DNA from: Sesamum alatum
Lineage: Eukaryota; Streptophyta; Magnoliopsida; Lamiales; Pedaliaceae
Reading direction: 5' to 3'
Assembly (NCBI GenBank): GCA_034509735.1
Contig: JACGWO010000004.1
Coordinates: 22,177,395-22,241,394 of the forward strand
DNA: 64,000 nt
The translations under genes and the position numbers were made by a program. How positions within the stretch are numbered: position 1 is the first letter of the stretch; every line of letters begins with the position of its first letter. The notes under the pieces were generated by a model. It searched no databases. It had not been told where the DNA came from and saw nothing but the letters and a program-made list of their open reading frames with translations. Positions 45,886 through 57,681 of this stretch are shown here, piece after piece.

Positions 45886-46200
45886 TAACTATGAGATCGC
45901 ATTGGAGGTACACGACCTCATAGCAGGTATATGACCTCCATGAAGATAATCTTTTTTTGATTATTCAATTATCATCTTTTTCAAGTAATAACACAACCTT
46001 CGTGGGATGTACGCAACCTCTATGAAGATGATTTTTTTTATTAATTAATTATAATCTTTTTTAGATAATAATACGACCTCATTAGAGTATATGACCTCCA
46101 TAAAGATTATATTTTTTCAGGTTCTTCAAGTATAATCATTTACATATAATAATATAACCTCGTGGGAGGTATGTGACCGCATTGGAGGCTATGTTTTTAA
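45886..46200. repeat. ~82-bp minisatellite, about four units
   Basis: Units start A(C/T)(G/A)ACCTC(A/G)T, continue with ATATGACCTCCAT(G/A)AAGAT and a T-run, and end ATAATAA(T/C)A. They share the ACCTC word with the preceding array, so the two may be related. The third full unit is followed by a partial unit ending near 46192. Confidence 0.7.
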
Positions 46201-46254
46201 AATCAGACCGACGATCAAATCGAATAAATTTATATCCGGCTCGGTCTCACGGGT

Positions 46255-47221
46255 TTACCTTATTTCTGGCAAGATGATGTCGTCCAACCGCACATCACCT
46301 CTTCATACCATTGCTCCAAGCATATGGTACTGTCTAAGAATTTTCCTGGATTTGTGATGAGATCTCGGTCCTTTTGTTTGCGCTATAGCCATGTTGTCAT
46401 TCTCCAAGGTAACTACTCGCTTGGCCGTGCTAGGTACCACACCCAACCATTGGATGTGGTTTTTTATCCAAACCACTTTCCCGAGCAACTTCTAAAGTTG
46501 CCATACATTCAACTTTTATGGTCCATCATGGTATCCCACTTGAAACCTTTCCAAGCCACCACCTTACCATTAAGTCTGAATATATGTTCGTACTGAGACT
46601 AGACATTATTCACATGATACTGGAAGCTAGTATCATTATAGCCTTCCAGAATCAACTCTCCATAGAACGTGCATCAAGAACACTTCTTTAATCCTTATTC
46701 AGGTATTAAAGATTGTTCTCAACAGCAGTCTACTGCCTCAGTACACACCCGATTTCCGTCGTTATGCCCAAAGCATGCACAATATCAGGTCCAATTCACC
46801 AGACAACATACTCATGCTGCCTACGGCAAAGACGTAGGGGATGTCAAATATCTAAGCTTCCTCACCAGTCAACCCTGACTGAGTCTTGGACAACTTAACC
46901 CTATATATAGGAATCCAATTCCTTTCATGGAGAATTGCGTGAACAACATTCATATTTCAGTGTTTCCTAACATCATAAATTGATTCCAAATGAATAAGAC
47001 GTTACACACTTTAAACACTAGGAACACAACCAAACTCCTACTGACCCTCAAGCTCGTTAATGATCGAGTCATATCCCGTATGAACTTATCAAAACGAATA
47101 TTCCAGTGACATGGAGTTTCAAACCTAGTTTGAATTCCATGTCGAACCACACGGCTCCAAGCCATTGATTTGATCCAATGTCCAACATTGCTCCCTTAGC
47201 TAGTCTTGGGTGAATTTCCAA
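46255..47221 (-). pseudogene. Degenerate Copia pol, same relic as 1-1431
   Basis: Minus strand. The RNase H end reads LENDNMAIAQ and KILRQYHMLGAMV then a stop (46488-46303); further on the RT piece WNIRFDKF and HGIQTRFETPC (47165-47080) appear. It aligns with positions 395-1340 base by base, including odd features not found in intact Copia pol (KILRQYH-LGAMV-stop, RFETPC-WNIRFD). The 3' end with polypurine tract and 3' LTR is missing; at the other side it joins an LTR fragment near 47222. Confidence 0.8.
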
Positions 47222-48130
47222 TCATCATATGACGGGAATTTGTCCGTTACCGTCTAGCAACGCTCCATGGTACTAGAGACTAAGTGAATTTTATGGAGTG
47301 AACATTTAGGCTCTTGAGCATGTATGTCCTTCTGTCTACTACCTCACAACCATAGTTTAGGGTATGGACTTTGGATGTTGGCACCCATTCTTGACTTAAG
47401 ACTAGGCTCATCCACACTAAACATCACTGGGATCTCATCCCACTGTTCAGTCACTGTGGCCACAGATTTATGGAGGACGAGTCTCAGAGTATAAGTGAGA
47501 CACTACTGTCAATCGTTTGACAGGAAATGGATTCTATCTTAGGACCTTCTGTCCACACTACACATTTTGACTGCACTAGATAGGGCTTATAGCAACCACG
47601 TCTCTCGACTACAGGCATGGTGTGTGTGTGACCACAATAGTCCCTCAAGTCCGAGGACCAATCTCGTACTGTTGGAACCAACCTACTCAAGGTTTCCCAT
47701 ATGACGATTCCCACGAGTCAACTCAATTAGCCAGCACCGAACTGGCTAACCCACTAGTATTGCATGGACAATTTTCGTCACTTATCGATGAAACGTGACT
47801 GCAATTAGTTAGTGCAACTCTCGAATGGACCTTTGATACCCAATCTCGAGGTCCTTTGACTTGGAGTATTTTAGACCAATCCACAGAAACTGATTTCATG
47901 ACTTGCCATACTATACACAGTTCAGTTTCTTGGATTAACTTTTCGGTCTGTGGGCTTTATTGTGCATTGAAGAGTTATACATATCAAAGCAGTAAGTGAA
48001 CACAATCAAAGTACTAATGTCGTTACTGAACATCACTTTTATCCAGAATAAACTTTATTTAGACACCCAATGTCAGAAATAGGTTACATAATCCTAACAA
48101 GATTGGCTTCACAGTCACCTATTCTAACCA
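47222..48130 (-). repeat. 5' LTR fragment of degenerate Copia element
   Basis: Begins on the minus strand at 48130 with TGGTTAGAATAGGTGAC, the start of the TGTTAGAATA LTR family plus one inserted base. It covers the first ~900 bp of the LTR, including the GTTGCTAGACGG box, then switches to pol at about 47222. The LTR end, leader, gag and most of pol are deleted. Confidence 0.75.
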
Positions 48131-48139
48131 TTTTTACGT

Positions 48140-48586
48140 ACTTCTTGCTGCTAGCAAATTGCAATAGGAAAAGGGAACTAAATTCTGCAAAAGACCTAAC
48201 TGATCTAACTGAAAGCTGGTCAAACCATTATTGAGTAGAGTCGGTTAGTGTAGTAAGGAAAACACGACATTTAATTCCATCAGTATACCTGTGTAGCAGG
48301 GCTGCATTTTCGAACTTAGGTAGGTGTTCGTCAGGGTCAATGGTACCATTGTAAACAGGCAAGTGTGAAGGCGGCCGGAAGTGAGCAGGGAGCTCTTCGG
48401 CCATAATATCAGCGTTGAAAGGAATGCCTCATTTGGTGGGCATTGCATCTTTTTTCACCTGCTGGCGTAGCTCGACTACCTCCGTCTAGAGGGTTTGTCA
48501 AATTTCAAGGGGCTGGAAAGGGCTGCCTCCTTGTTGGCAGAACTAGTAGAGAGATATCCATATTGTTGTTGTCCACTTGGAGCTTG
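48140..48586 (-). pseudogene. Gypsy gag fragment (capsid part), 3' piece
   Basis: Minus strand, shifted frames: PFNADIMAEELPAHFRPP, DPDEHLPKFENAALLH, RYTDGIKCRVFLTTL and WFDQL occur between 48430 and 48190. This is the conserved Retrotrans_gag core of Tat-type elements. It continues the gag at 50585-51044, from which it is separated by the solo LTR. Multiple breaks. Confidence 0.78.
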
Positions 48587-50584
48587 TGAAAGAAATCGTG
48601 GATCATCCCGGGAAATTTCGCGAATGCGAAAGCGCGATATAAAATAAAGTACAAAAAATTAAAGCATGATTTAAATAATTAAAGAACACGCTCAAGGGGT
48701 GTACCCTTGAGATTCCCGGGAGTTCGGTGTATCTCATGATTAAAGAACGTGTATAAAAGATCATGGAGGCCATAGGGTAGAAAAATAAAAGGAGGCGAAA
48801 ACGTAAACCGAGACCTACCCGTTGTCGTTTTCGTCTTCAACGGCTACACGCGTTGTTTCCCCGTTTTTGCACCAAGATCTCGTTCTTGAGACCCTCCAAA
48901 TCGTGACACACGATCCACCCACGTATCTTGTACGTCGTGCTAGCAACGAACAAGTGTATATCTTGGAGTGGATGAATCAACGACACGTTATCAATTAACG
49001 GTATTGATTCATCAATGTTCTAGTGTTCCAAGAACAAAAGAACAAGAAAATAATTTCTTGGAGAGAGTGGAGAGAGAGGGCGGACGAGAGAGATGGGAGA
49101 GGGGGGCCGAAAATTGTGTGTTATGTGTGTGTGTGTTGGAATTTCATCAATCCTTCAATTGTTGGAGGCTAGAGGTTTATATAGAGGAGGAGTTTAATCC
49201 TCTTTAAACTCCAACTCTAAGAACTCTAATTTGACTAGGATTTTGACCTAGTCAAAGTCCTTGTCAAACTAGTGTTTGACCTAGTCAAACCAATCCTAGC
49301 CTTCCATCTCCCCTTTCCATCTCAACCGTTGATTTTAATTTAATAGAATATTTAAATTCCATTAAATATTCCAAAAGGCCAAATATAATAAATAAATATT
49401 AATATTTATTCTAGGCCCATTAAATCAATTCCCTTAATAAATCCAATTTATTAATTTAATTCCTTTTATCAAATAGAAGGAATTAATTTCTCCAAGAAAA
49501 TATAGGACCCGATTAAATCTAATTTAATCATTCCTTTACTCCAATATTTAATTCCAAATTAAATACTTAAGTGTGTGTGGATAGTGTGTGACTCTTTAGG
49601 TTCACCTTTCAGCTAGACTTGGTCGGATTCCTAGAATCCGCCCGTTACCATGGGTGGCCATCTAGCAACGGTCCATGGCACTAGAGACTAGGTGAAATAA
49701 TCGGGGATGAACATTTAGGCCCCAACAGTACACTTGTCCTTCTGTCTTCGGTCTCATCACTTAGAGTCTAGGGCACGGAAAATGCAGGTACCCATTTTGG
49801 ACCTAAGTGTCGATCTGTCCTTACTAAACGCCGCAAGGGAAACCTTCCCTTCTGTTCAGTTACTGTGGCCACAGATTTTAGGGACAAGACACAGAGCATA
49901 CATGAGACTCAACTGTCAATACCTTTTGACAGGAGACAAATCCTTTCTTGGAAACTACTGTCACTCTGTACACCTGAGCAGCACTAGACATGGCTTATGA
50001 CTACTCAAGAGTATTTTGGCAATCTCTCACCATATCTAAGATACAGACTTGATGCACAGGTAAACTCAGCAGTTCCTCAAGTCAAAGGACTTGACCTGTA
50101 CCGTTGGAACTGGGAATACGTCATACCTTGCAGACCATACTCAAGGTCCTCCGTAAGACGGTTCCCGCGAGTCACCTCAGTCAGCTGCTTCCTAGCATGC
50201 TGACCCACTAACACTATTTAGACGACCTTCGTCACCCGTCGATGAAATACGACAGCAGATGCTTAGTGCAAGTCTCAAAGGGAATCCCGGTACCCATTTT
50301 TGGGATTCCTTGACTTGGAGATTTCCAGACTGATTCGGTAAGACTGATTTCATGGACCTACCTCGAAGCGTAGTCCCGATCCCCGAAATCGATCTCAGTC
50401 CGTGGGCTTTGTTTGCGTAGTGAACAGATATGTAAAAAGCAGATATAAGTGAACGTAAACAAAGTATTGCCATATGAACTTTTCACTTCTTTATTCATAT
50501 ATGTTTTATCAAACAACTGAAATTGTCTAGACATAGGTTACATATTCCTACCAAAATTGACTTACATGGTCACCTATTCTAACA
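48587..50584 (-). repeat. Copia solo LTR inserted in Gypsy gag
   Basis: Bounded by TGAAAGAAATC (48587) and TTCTAACA (50584), with perfect target duplication GCTTG at 48582-48586 and 50585-50589. It belongs to the TGTTAGAATA family and has the conserved box at about 49643-49695. No internal Copia sequence is present, so it is a product of LTR-LTR recombination. Open frames inside are non-coding chance frames. Confidence 0.9.
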
Positions 50585-51060
50585 GCTTGATTGTCCGTCG
50601 GCTGACTTCCAGGTGTTCCTCCTCGTTGACGCTGAGAAGAAGGCCTGTTTCACTAGCTTGGGAGCCGCGGAAGGTTGAGTGGATGGTCTCCACTATGAAC
50701 TGGCAAAGATGGTCGTACAGGAGTGGGTCCACTGCAGCAGGAATAGGTGTCGGATTGGCCACCGTGACTGGGACATCACCAGCTGGAGCAGGGAAAGCAC
50801 CAACTGGAGCAGGGAAGGCACCAGCTGGAGCAGGGAAGGCACCAGCTGGAGCAGGAAAAGCGCCAGCCGGAGCAGAGCAATCAACAATTAGAGCAGGGAA
50901 ACAACCCGTTGGAGCTGGGTTGTTAGCTGGAGCGGGGGCATTAGAGACGCCCATAGTGTGGTTCGGAGGTAGGATGGCGGATCCTACTGCAGCAAGGGAA
51001 GAGGCATGTCCCGAGAAAGATCCAGTGTTATCTGAATTAGTCATATCTCAGCACAAATAA
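50585..51060 (-). pseudogene. Gypsy gag N-terminal part with PAPAGAF repeats
   Basis: An open minus frame from ATG 51044, 156 codons with the solo LTR edge: MTNSDNTGSFSGHASSLAAV, then APAPANNPAPTG, five tandem copies of (F)PAPAGA (about 50765-50880, 21-bp units GCAGGAAAGGCACCAGCTGGA-like), then VDPLLYDHLCQFIVETIHST. It aligns with 15573-15972. The repeat units are nearly identical at DNA level, so the expansion is recent. Downstream gag continues at 48586. Confidence 0.75.
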
Positions 51061-51899
51061 TTGAATAATTTAATGTTTATTTATTTATTTATTGTTGTTG
51101 TTGTTGTTGTCGTCGTTATCATTATTATATTTTAATATTGTAGTGATTTGGTCTTATATAATATATTTAAACTGTTGTTTATATGATAATATAGAACTCA
51201 TAACAGATTTCTTAAATGATATTTTAAAATAGATATTGTTTGCTTCATGCTTTAAATTATAAAAGCAAAAGCATTGTCTCGGTACCTCCAATTATAAAAG
51301 TATTGTATTAATATATTTGTTTTTATAGATATCTATGCATATATTTTCAGATTCGTATAAATCATATCAATACATATAGGACATATAAATAAATGTAAGA
51401 AATATGATACATATCTATATTTACGTTCATTATAAAAATGTGAATGATTTGCTATATTTTATGTTTCTATCTTTTTCGTATAATAATAAATTTCAAACTT
51501 ATATTATAGTACAAAGTTCTTTTCAAGTAGTAAAATATATATTCTATATAATTAGGACAATATACGATTTAGAAAGTTGAAAGATAATCTGAGCAATATG
51601 TGGGACAAGTTCCCGTTGACTTTAAATAATCTAGCTTATGTTAAAACTAATTACTTATTTTTATTAAAAAAAAAAAAGCAAACTTACAATGACAATGACA
51701 GAGCAATTATTTCATAAGTGATCTCAAAGTTATTTATAATCTTAATTATTAAATTATAATAATATTCATCAAAACTTTATTTATGAATCAAATAAATCTA
51801 TACTTATGGGATGTTGACCATTATTCTATGAAGTATTTGGTCTATATATTTAAATTCTACTAAATAAACTTTATTGCAATATGTACTTTAAATTCTATA
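51061..51899. other. AT-rich spacer with simple repeats
   Basis: Contains (TTTA)n and (TTG)n at about 51076-51112. No gene recognised. Some phrases (TGTGGGACAA(G/T)TTCCC and TTGACTTTAAATAATCTAG, near 51600) recur near 60501, suggesting a shared dispersed repeat. Confidence 0.45.
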
Positions 51900-51904
51900 T
51901 CATT

Positions 51905-52526
51905 TGTTAGTATATATTGCATATATATCTACATATATTGTATTTTAATATTAAATTTATAACATATGCCCTTTCATATTCTCTCCATTGATGTTGAGGT
52001 TAGTGGTGTTGGTGGATGTTTATGGCATTAATATTTGTAATATTTCTCTTCAATTACACCATCCCACTACTACACCATATTCATACACACTTTATACCCA
52101 CTTTCTAGCCATTTATCTCCACTATCTCTTGTAACCTATAACATTATTATCTACTAATTCACATTAAAATAGTAGATGTTTTCTACACCTATAAAAGGGA
52201 GGCACCATTCTACCTTGTTCATATATATGCACATATACAATATTTCGACATACAATTTTCCTATAAGAGAGAGTTATACTAGTTGAAGGACGGTGTTTCT
52301 TTTTTGTGGAGCTTTGGACTCTACAACTTGTCCAGAGTGTGTTAGAGTCATACGACGTTGTCGAACTGTTGTATCCCGGAGGGGACAAGTCAAGAGTGAT
52401 ACTACTAGACCAGTGATAATATCTTACTGCAGTGGGCTTGAATCTCCTTAAAGAGAGCGAGATATCCGCACCTCAACTTGAAGATATTTTGTATCTTTTT
52501 GAATTATAATTGTTATTTCTACAACA
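51905..52526 (+). repeat. 5' LTR of Copia element
   Basis: 622 bp, TG...CA. The sequence just inside (ATTTTATGGAGATTC) is not the usual initiator-Met primer site TGGTATCAGAGC, so the PBS is degenerate or deleted. Confidence 0.93.
52189..52198 (+). promoter_or_regulatory. LTR TATA box
   Basis: CTATAAAAGG in the 5' LTR; the same motif is kept at about 57965-57974 in the 3' LTR. Position and context fit the retrotransposon promoter. Confidence 0.55.
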
Positions 52527-52531
52527 ATTTT

Positions 52532-53175
52532 ATGGAGATTCAAATGGCTACAATTGAAAAACCAGCGAATGCCAGTGTGAGAGATCTCAATAAGCCCTTT
52601 CGGTTCAACGGTATCCATTTCAAGAGATGGAAGAGTAAAGTAATATTTTACGTAAGTCTTCTCAAGGTTTCTTATATTCTCACTGAAAAAAATAACCGAG
52701 CAAGATCGATACATGAATGATAATGAGTATGCTATCCACCAAGGAAAAGTGGAGAACTGCAATAACGATGCATTCAAATATCGGTATTCTCTCCTTAACT
52801 GTCTATCTGATAATTTTTATGATTATTATGAACATACTCTACTGCAAAGAAAATTTGGAAAGCATTGCAAAGTAAGTATGACACAGAAGAGGCAGGTGCG
52901 AAAAAATTGCTGCTGGCAGATTTTTTCGATTCCAAATGGTGGATAACAAATCAGCGGCTGACCAAGCTCAAGAGATTATCATGATTGTTGGAGAGCTGAG
53001 ATCGGAGGATATCAAAATTGGAGATAACCTCGTTGTTTGTGGCATCATTGACAAACTTCCACCTTCATGGAAGGAACTTCAGAAAACCATGCGCCACAAA
53101 AAAAGAAAACAACACTTGAAACATTGATAATGCGAATTCGCATGGAAGAAGAGCAAGTGGCCAAGATGCACTAAT
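52532..53175 (+). pseudogene. Copia gag (UBN2-type), broken
   Basis: Starts near 52532-52544 with [15 protein letters not shown], then [20 protein letters not shown] (gag core start), a shift near 52700, KYRYSLLNCLSDN(F)YDYYE, then [23 protein letters not shown] and [20 protein letters not shown]. These match the UBN2/retrotran_gag_2 family of Copia capsids. At least three frame changes prevent translation as one protein. Confidence 0.85.
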
Positions 53176-53299
53176 GCAGCCACCGGAGAGCAATGCACAA
53201 CCCATCTCAACAAAGGTAAATTTAATTTCATCAAATAATATTGCACCCAACTCTCACAAAAATACCTATTTGAAGCCAAGAAAAGAAGTTTTTCAAGAC

Positions 53300-53710
53300 A
53301 ATTTATGGTAAATTTCCCAAGAAAAATAATGGAAACAACCAAGCACAAGAACAAAATCCAAGAGCATGTTATGTCTGTGGCAAGAGTGGGCATATTGCGA
53401 TTTTGCAATTATAGAAAACGTGAGCCTGCTCCGCAAGCTAACGAAGTAGGAGCCATTTGTGGCAATGATAATAGATATACACATGGTTGAAAGTGTTGAT
53501 GGGTGGTGGGCGGACTTTGGTGCAAACCGTCATGTTTATTATGAGAAAAACTGGTTCAAAGTGTATACTCCATTTGACGAGCCAAGAACTATTATGCTTA
53601 GCGATTCTCATATCACCCAAGTGCTTGGAATTGGAGAAGTTGAGTTGAAATTTACCTCAGGAAGGGTATTGACCTTGAAGGATGTGCTATATATGCCTTC
53701 CATGAGGTAA
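53300..53710 (+). pseudogene. Copia zinc knuckle and protease region
   Basis: CYVCGKSGHIARFC (about 53370-53415) is a zinc knuckle of the CX2CX4HX4C type. It is followed by [19 protein letters not shown] (53500-53555), where the retropepsin DSGA motif has become DFGA, so the catalytic triad is lost. [26 protein letters not shown] is the conserved C-terminal part. Confidence 0.85.
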
Positions 53711-53829
53711 AATTTGATATCGAGTTTTCTACTCAATAAGGCTGGCTTTAAGCAGATTATGGAATCTGATCAATATGTAATTATGAAAAGAGGTGCTTTG
53801 TGGGTAAGGGGTTTGCATGTGTTGAGATG

Positions 53830-54480
53830 TTCAAACTGAATGTTGAGATAAATAAAGTATCTTCTACTTCTGTTTGTATGCTCTCTTCTACTAATTTTTG
53901 GCATGCTCGTTTGTGTCATATTAATACTTGTTACGTGGGAATCATGAGTAAGGATTAATTCCAATTATTAAAAAGGATTAATTCTAATTATTAAAAAGGA
54001 TTTTGAGAAATGTGAATCTTGTAGTAAAGCCAAGATCACTAAAAGGCCTCATCCATGTGTTGAAAGAAAAATCAAATTGTTAGAATTAATATATTATGAT
54101 ATTTGTAAAATTGGAGGAATTTTAACTCGTGGAGAAAATCGTTATTTTATCACTTTTATTGATGATTTTTCTAAATATACGTATGTTTATTTGATGAAAA
54201 ATAAAAGTGGTGCTTTTGAGAAGCTTAAAGATTATCTCCATGAAGTTGAAAATCAATACGGTAAGAGAATAAATAGAATTAGAAGTGATAGAGGTCGAGA
54301 ATATGAGTCAAATGAGTTTAATTCTTTTGTTAAATCATTGGTAATAATTCATGAAATTACTCCACCATATTCTCCTGCATCTAATGGTGTAGCTGAGAGA
54401 AAAAAATTGAACGTTGATTGATTTAACAAATGTCATACTTATTAAATCTTATGCACCTTCAAATCTTTGTGATGAAGCTA
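53830..54480 (+). pseudogene. Copia integrase, truncated
   Basis: A GAG_pre-integrase-like FWHARLCHIN lies near 53898-53930. The core shows YYDICKIGG, YFITFIDDFSKYTYVYLMK, IRSDRGREYES and PYSPASNGVAER: the first Asp, the second Asp (SDRG) and the Glu region (NGVAE) are all recognisable, while the usual SDRGGEY is SDRGREY. A stop follows KLNVD at 54419. A 26-bp direct duplication (GGATTAATTC-AATTATTAAAAA) lies at about 53953-54003. Confidence 0.85.
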
Positions 54481-54859
54481 TATTAACATCTGTTATGTGT
54501 TGAATATGGTGCCACATAAAAGAACAAAATTAGCACCTTTTGAGGTGTGGAGAGGTTATAAGCAAAATTGGGATATCTTAGAGTTAGGGATTGCTTGGCC
54601 TATGTGAGGCTAACAGATCCTAAAATTCCAAAGTTGGGAATAAAAGTTACAACTTGTGTTTTTCTTGGTTATGTTTCTAATAGTACAACCTATAGATTTT
54701 TAAATCTAATGTGATTATAGAATCGGGTGATGCTATTTTTTCATTAAGAAAAGTTTCCGTTTAATTCTAAAAGTAGTGGGGGTCAAAATATTGAAAAAAA
54801 TATTTTATCTCTACCTAGCTCTTCCACTTCAGTTTTGGAAAATGAAGAAAAATATTTTT

Positions 54860-55790
54860 GCTAAGAAGAAGTAAAAGAGCTAGAGTAGGATAAGATTTTG
54901 GTCCTGATTTTTATGTTTTCAATACTGAAAAATGACCCTCTTACTTTGAAAGAAGCTTTTTCATCACCTGATGCTATTTTTTGGAGAGAGGCTATGAATG
55001 ATGAGATGGAGTCTCTAATTTCTAATAAAACTTGAAAATTAGTCGAATTACCACCGGGTTGTAAGACGATTGGGTGCAAATGGGTCCTCAGAAAAAAAGT
55101 TAAAACCGGATGGTTCCATTGACAAATTTAAAGCTAGACTAGTTGCAAAAGGTTTCAAGCAACTTGAAGGTCTAGAGTTTTTTTTATACATATTCTCTGG
55201 TAACACGAGTTACATCCATTAAACTTCTAATTGCTATTGCTGCAATATTTGATTTGCATATCCATCGAATGGATGTAAAAACTGCATTTTTTAAAATGGG
55301 GACTTAAATGAAGAAACTTATGGACCAACCCGAGGATTTTGTGAAAGCAGTCCAAGAAAGCAAAGTGTGTAAATTAACTAAATACCTGTATGGCTTAAAA
55401 CAGACATTGAAGCAGTGGCATGAAAAATTTGATTCATGCATAATTGATAATGGTTTTAAACCAAATGAGTGTGAAAGTGCATCTATCATAAGTCTTGGAA
55501 TAATTCACATGTGATTGTTTGCCTCAATGTGGAGGATTTGTTGATCTTTGCATCTACTTTGCATGTTATTAAAGAGACAAAAAATATGCTTAGTAGTCAT
55601 TTTGATATGAAGGATCTTGGTGAGGCAAACTTTATTTTGGGCATGAAAATTACCAAAACATGTGATGAAATTTTCCTTGACCAGTCGCATTATATTGATA
55701 AAATATTGAGAAAATACAATTTTATTGATTGTAAGCATGTTAACTCCTTTTGATCCGAGTGTTCGCTTAATTGGAAGCTTGAGATATGCG
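54860..55790 (+). pseudogene. Copia reverse transcriptase, inactive
   Basis: Across frames: DPLTLKEAFSS and WREAMNDEMESLISN, GCKWVLRKK, FKARLVAKGFKQ, then MDVKTAF, PEDFVKAVQESKVCKLTKYLYGLKQ, and a palm motif read LNVEDLLIFAS instead of the usual LYVDDLLI, so the catalytic YVDD is changed to NVED. MKDLGEANFILGMKI and YIDKILRKYNF follow. Several shifts and stops. Confidence 0.88.
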
Positions 55791-56435
55791 ACTGATTGCA
55801 CTCGGCCTGATATTGCATATGCTGTTGGATTACTTAGCAGGTTTACAAGCAAACCAGGTATTGAACATTGGCATGCCATAACAAGAGTTATGAGATATTT
55901 ACTTGGTACAAAAAATTGTGGCTTGTTTAATAAAAAATATCCTGCAGTATTTGAAGGCTTTTCTGATGTAGATTGGAACACCTTATCAGGTGATTTGTAT
56001 TCTACCACTGGGTATATTTTTATTTTGAGTGGTGGTGCTATTTGTTGGAAGTCTAAGAAGCAAACAATTATTGTTAACTCTACCATGGAGGCTGAGCTTA
56101 TTGCTTGAGCTTCGGCCAGTGAGGAAGAAAATTGGTTGAGAGCTTTATTATTTCAAATACCTTACGTTGAAAAATCAATTGCTCCAATTTTAATTCATAG
56201 TGATAGCACCGCTGCAATTGGTAGAGTACAAAACCATTACTATAACAGTAAATCCAGACCTATAAGAAGAAAACACAGTATTGCGAGATCATATTTGGTA
56301 AGTGGTAATATCAAAGTTGGTTGTGTTAGATCTTGTGATAATCTTTCAAATTCATTAACCAAGGCCTTGGCAAGAGAAAGGGTCTGGAACACATCGTGGG
56401 CGATGGGGTTAAAGCCCGTACTAAGTCATATATGA
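55770..56435 (+). pseudogene. Copia RT end and RNase H, first copy
   Basis: Reads SLRYATDCTRPDIAYAVGLL, HWHAITRVMRYLLGTKN, VDWNTLSGDLYSTTGYIFIL and STMEAELIA, a stop (56106), then ILIHSDSTAAIGRVQN and RPIRRKHSIARSYLVSGNI. The RNase H Asp (SDVDWN), Glu (MEAEL) and Asp (HSDSTAA) positions are still visible. It ends ALARERVWNTS. The last part is repeated at 56767-57125. Confidence 0.88.
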
Positions 56436-57436
56436 GGAAACCCAACCTGGGGGACTAGAGATCCTATAACCAGGTTCAATGGGAAAAACGAATCATATGA
56501 TGGCTTGTTTTGAAATGCACTATCTTATTTTTTTCATCCCTATGGTGTGAGTGCATTTATCCTGTAACGATTTGTGGAGGTTGAGTTTATTAAAACTCTT
56601 AATGAAAATTTGTAGCTCGAATGAGTGGGGTATCAAAGTTACAGGAGCACCCTTGATAGATTTCACCTATATGCGTGTGGAAGTAGGCCGCTTCCTATGA
56701 GAATTGAACTTTTTATCAAAAACACTCATGAAAATCGGGAGGCTGAGCTCTACCTATGAGAATTGTAACTCTACCATGGAGGTTGAGCTTATTGCTTGAT
56801 AGAAGCTTCGACCAGTGAGGAAGCAAATTGGTTCAGAGATTTATTATTTCAAATACCTTACTTTGAAAAACCAATTGCTCCAATTTTAATTCATTGTGAC
56901 AGCATCGTTGCAATTGGTAGAGTACAAAATTGTTACTATAACGGTAAATCCAGACCTATAAGAAGAAAACACAGTATTGTGAGATCATTTTTGGTAAGTG
57001 GTAATATCAATGTTGGTTATGTTAGATCTTGTGATAATCTTGCTTATTCATTAACCAAGGCCTTGGCAAGAGAAAGGGTCTGGAATACATCGAGGGGGAT
57101 GGGGTTAAAGCGTGTACAATCATAAGCCATGTATGAGGAAACCCAACCTGGGGACTGGAGATCCTATAACCAGGTTCAATGGGAAAAACGAATCATATGA
57201 TAGCTTGTTTTGAAATGCACTATTTTATTTTTTCATCCCTATAATGTGAGTGCATTTATCCTGTAATAATTTGTGGAAGTTGTGTTTATTAAACTCTTAA
57301 TGAAAATTTGTAGCTCGAATAAGTGGGATGTCAAAGTTACAGGAGCACCCTTGACAGATTTCACCTATATACGTATGGAAGTAGGCTGTTTCCTATGAGA
57401 ATTGGGCTTATTCTAAAAAACACTCATGAAAACCGG
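56076..57436 (+). repeat. 691-bp tandem duplication in Copia 3' region
   Basis: The segment starting AACTCTACCATGGAGG at 56076 starts again at 56767. Both copies carry the RNase H end, the phrase GGGGACT(A/G)GAGATCCTATAACC and the non-coding stretch up to ACACTCATGAAAA. Copies differ by scattered substitutions and small indels. The second RNase H fragment (56796-57125) has no upstream domain and is not a separate gene. Confidence 0.88.
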
Positions 57437-57681
57437 GATGGCACAAGGTCGTAATGTGCTGGCTATTAAAGCTCATATTAACACCTTGATTGTTACGTCT
57501 GTGCAGTGATACTTTATTTCCCTTAAGCAGTCATAGTTCAAGTCCGAGACCACTACTGATTCTGGAGTAGAGGTTACTGTTTCACTAAGTGGAGGTTCAA
57601 TGCAGAGCACACCTTCATTATGCATGTCTCCCTTTAGCTAGTATACTCTCTTTAATTTTAATATTAAAATGAGTGGGAGAT

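Noticed and set aside
44568..46200. CRISPR-like array
   Set aside because: Repeat units are contiguous without unique spacers, and the window is plant nuclear DNA; these are minisatellites.
49734..50473. Open frames inside the solo LTR at 48587-50584
   Set aside because: Same reason; the region is bounded by a target duplication and has no coding role.
56796..57125. A second separate Copia RNase H gene
   Set aside because: It is the tandem-duplicated end of the first RNase H with no upstream domain.
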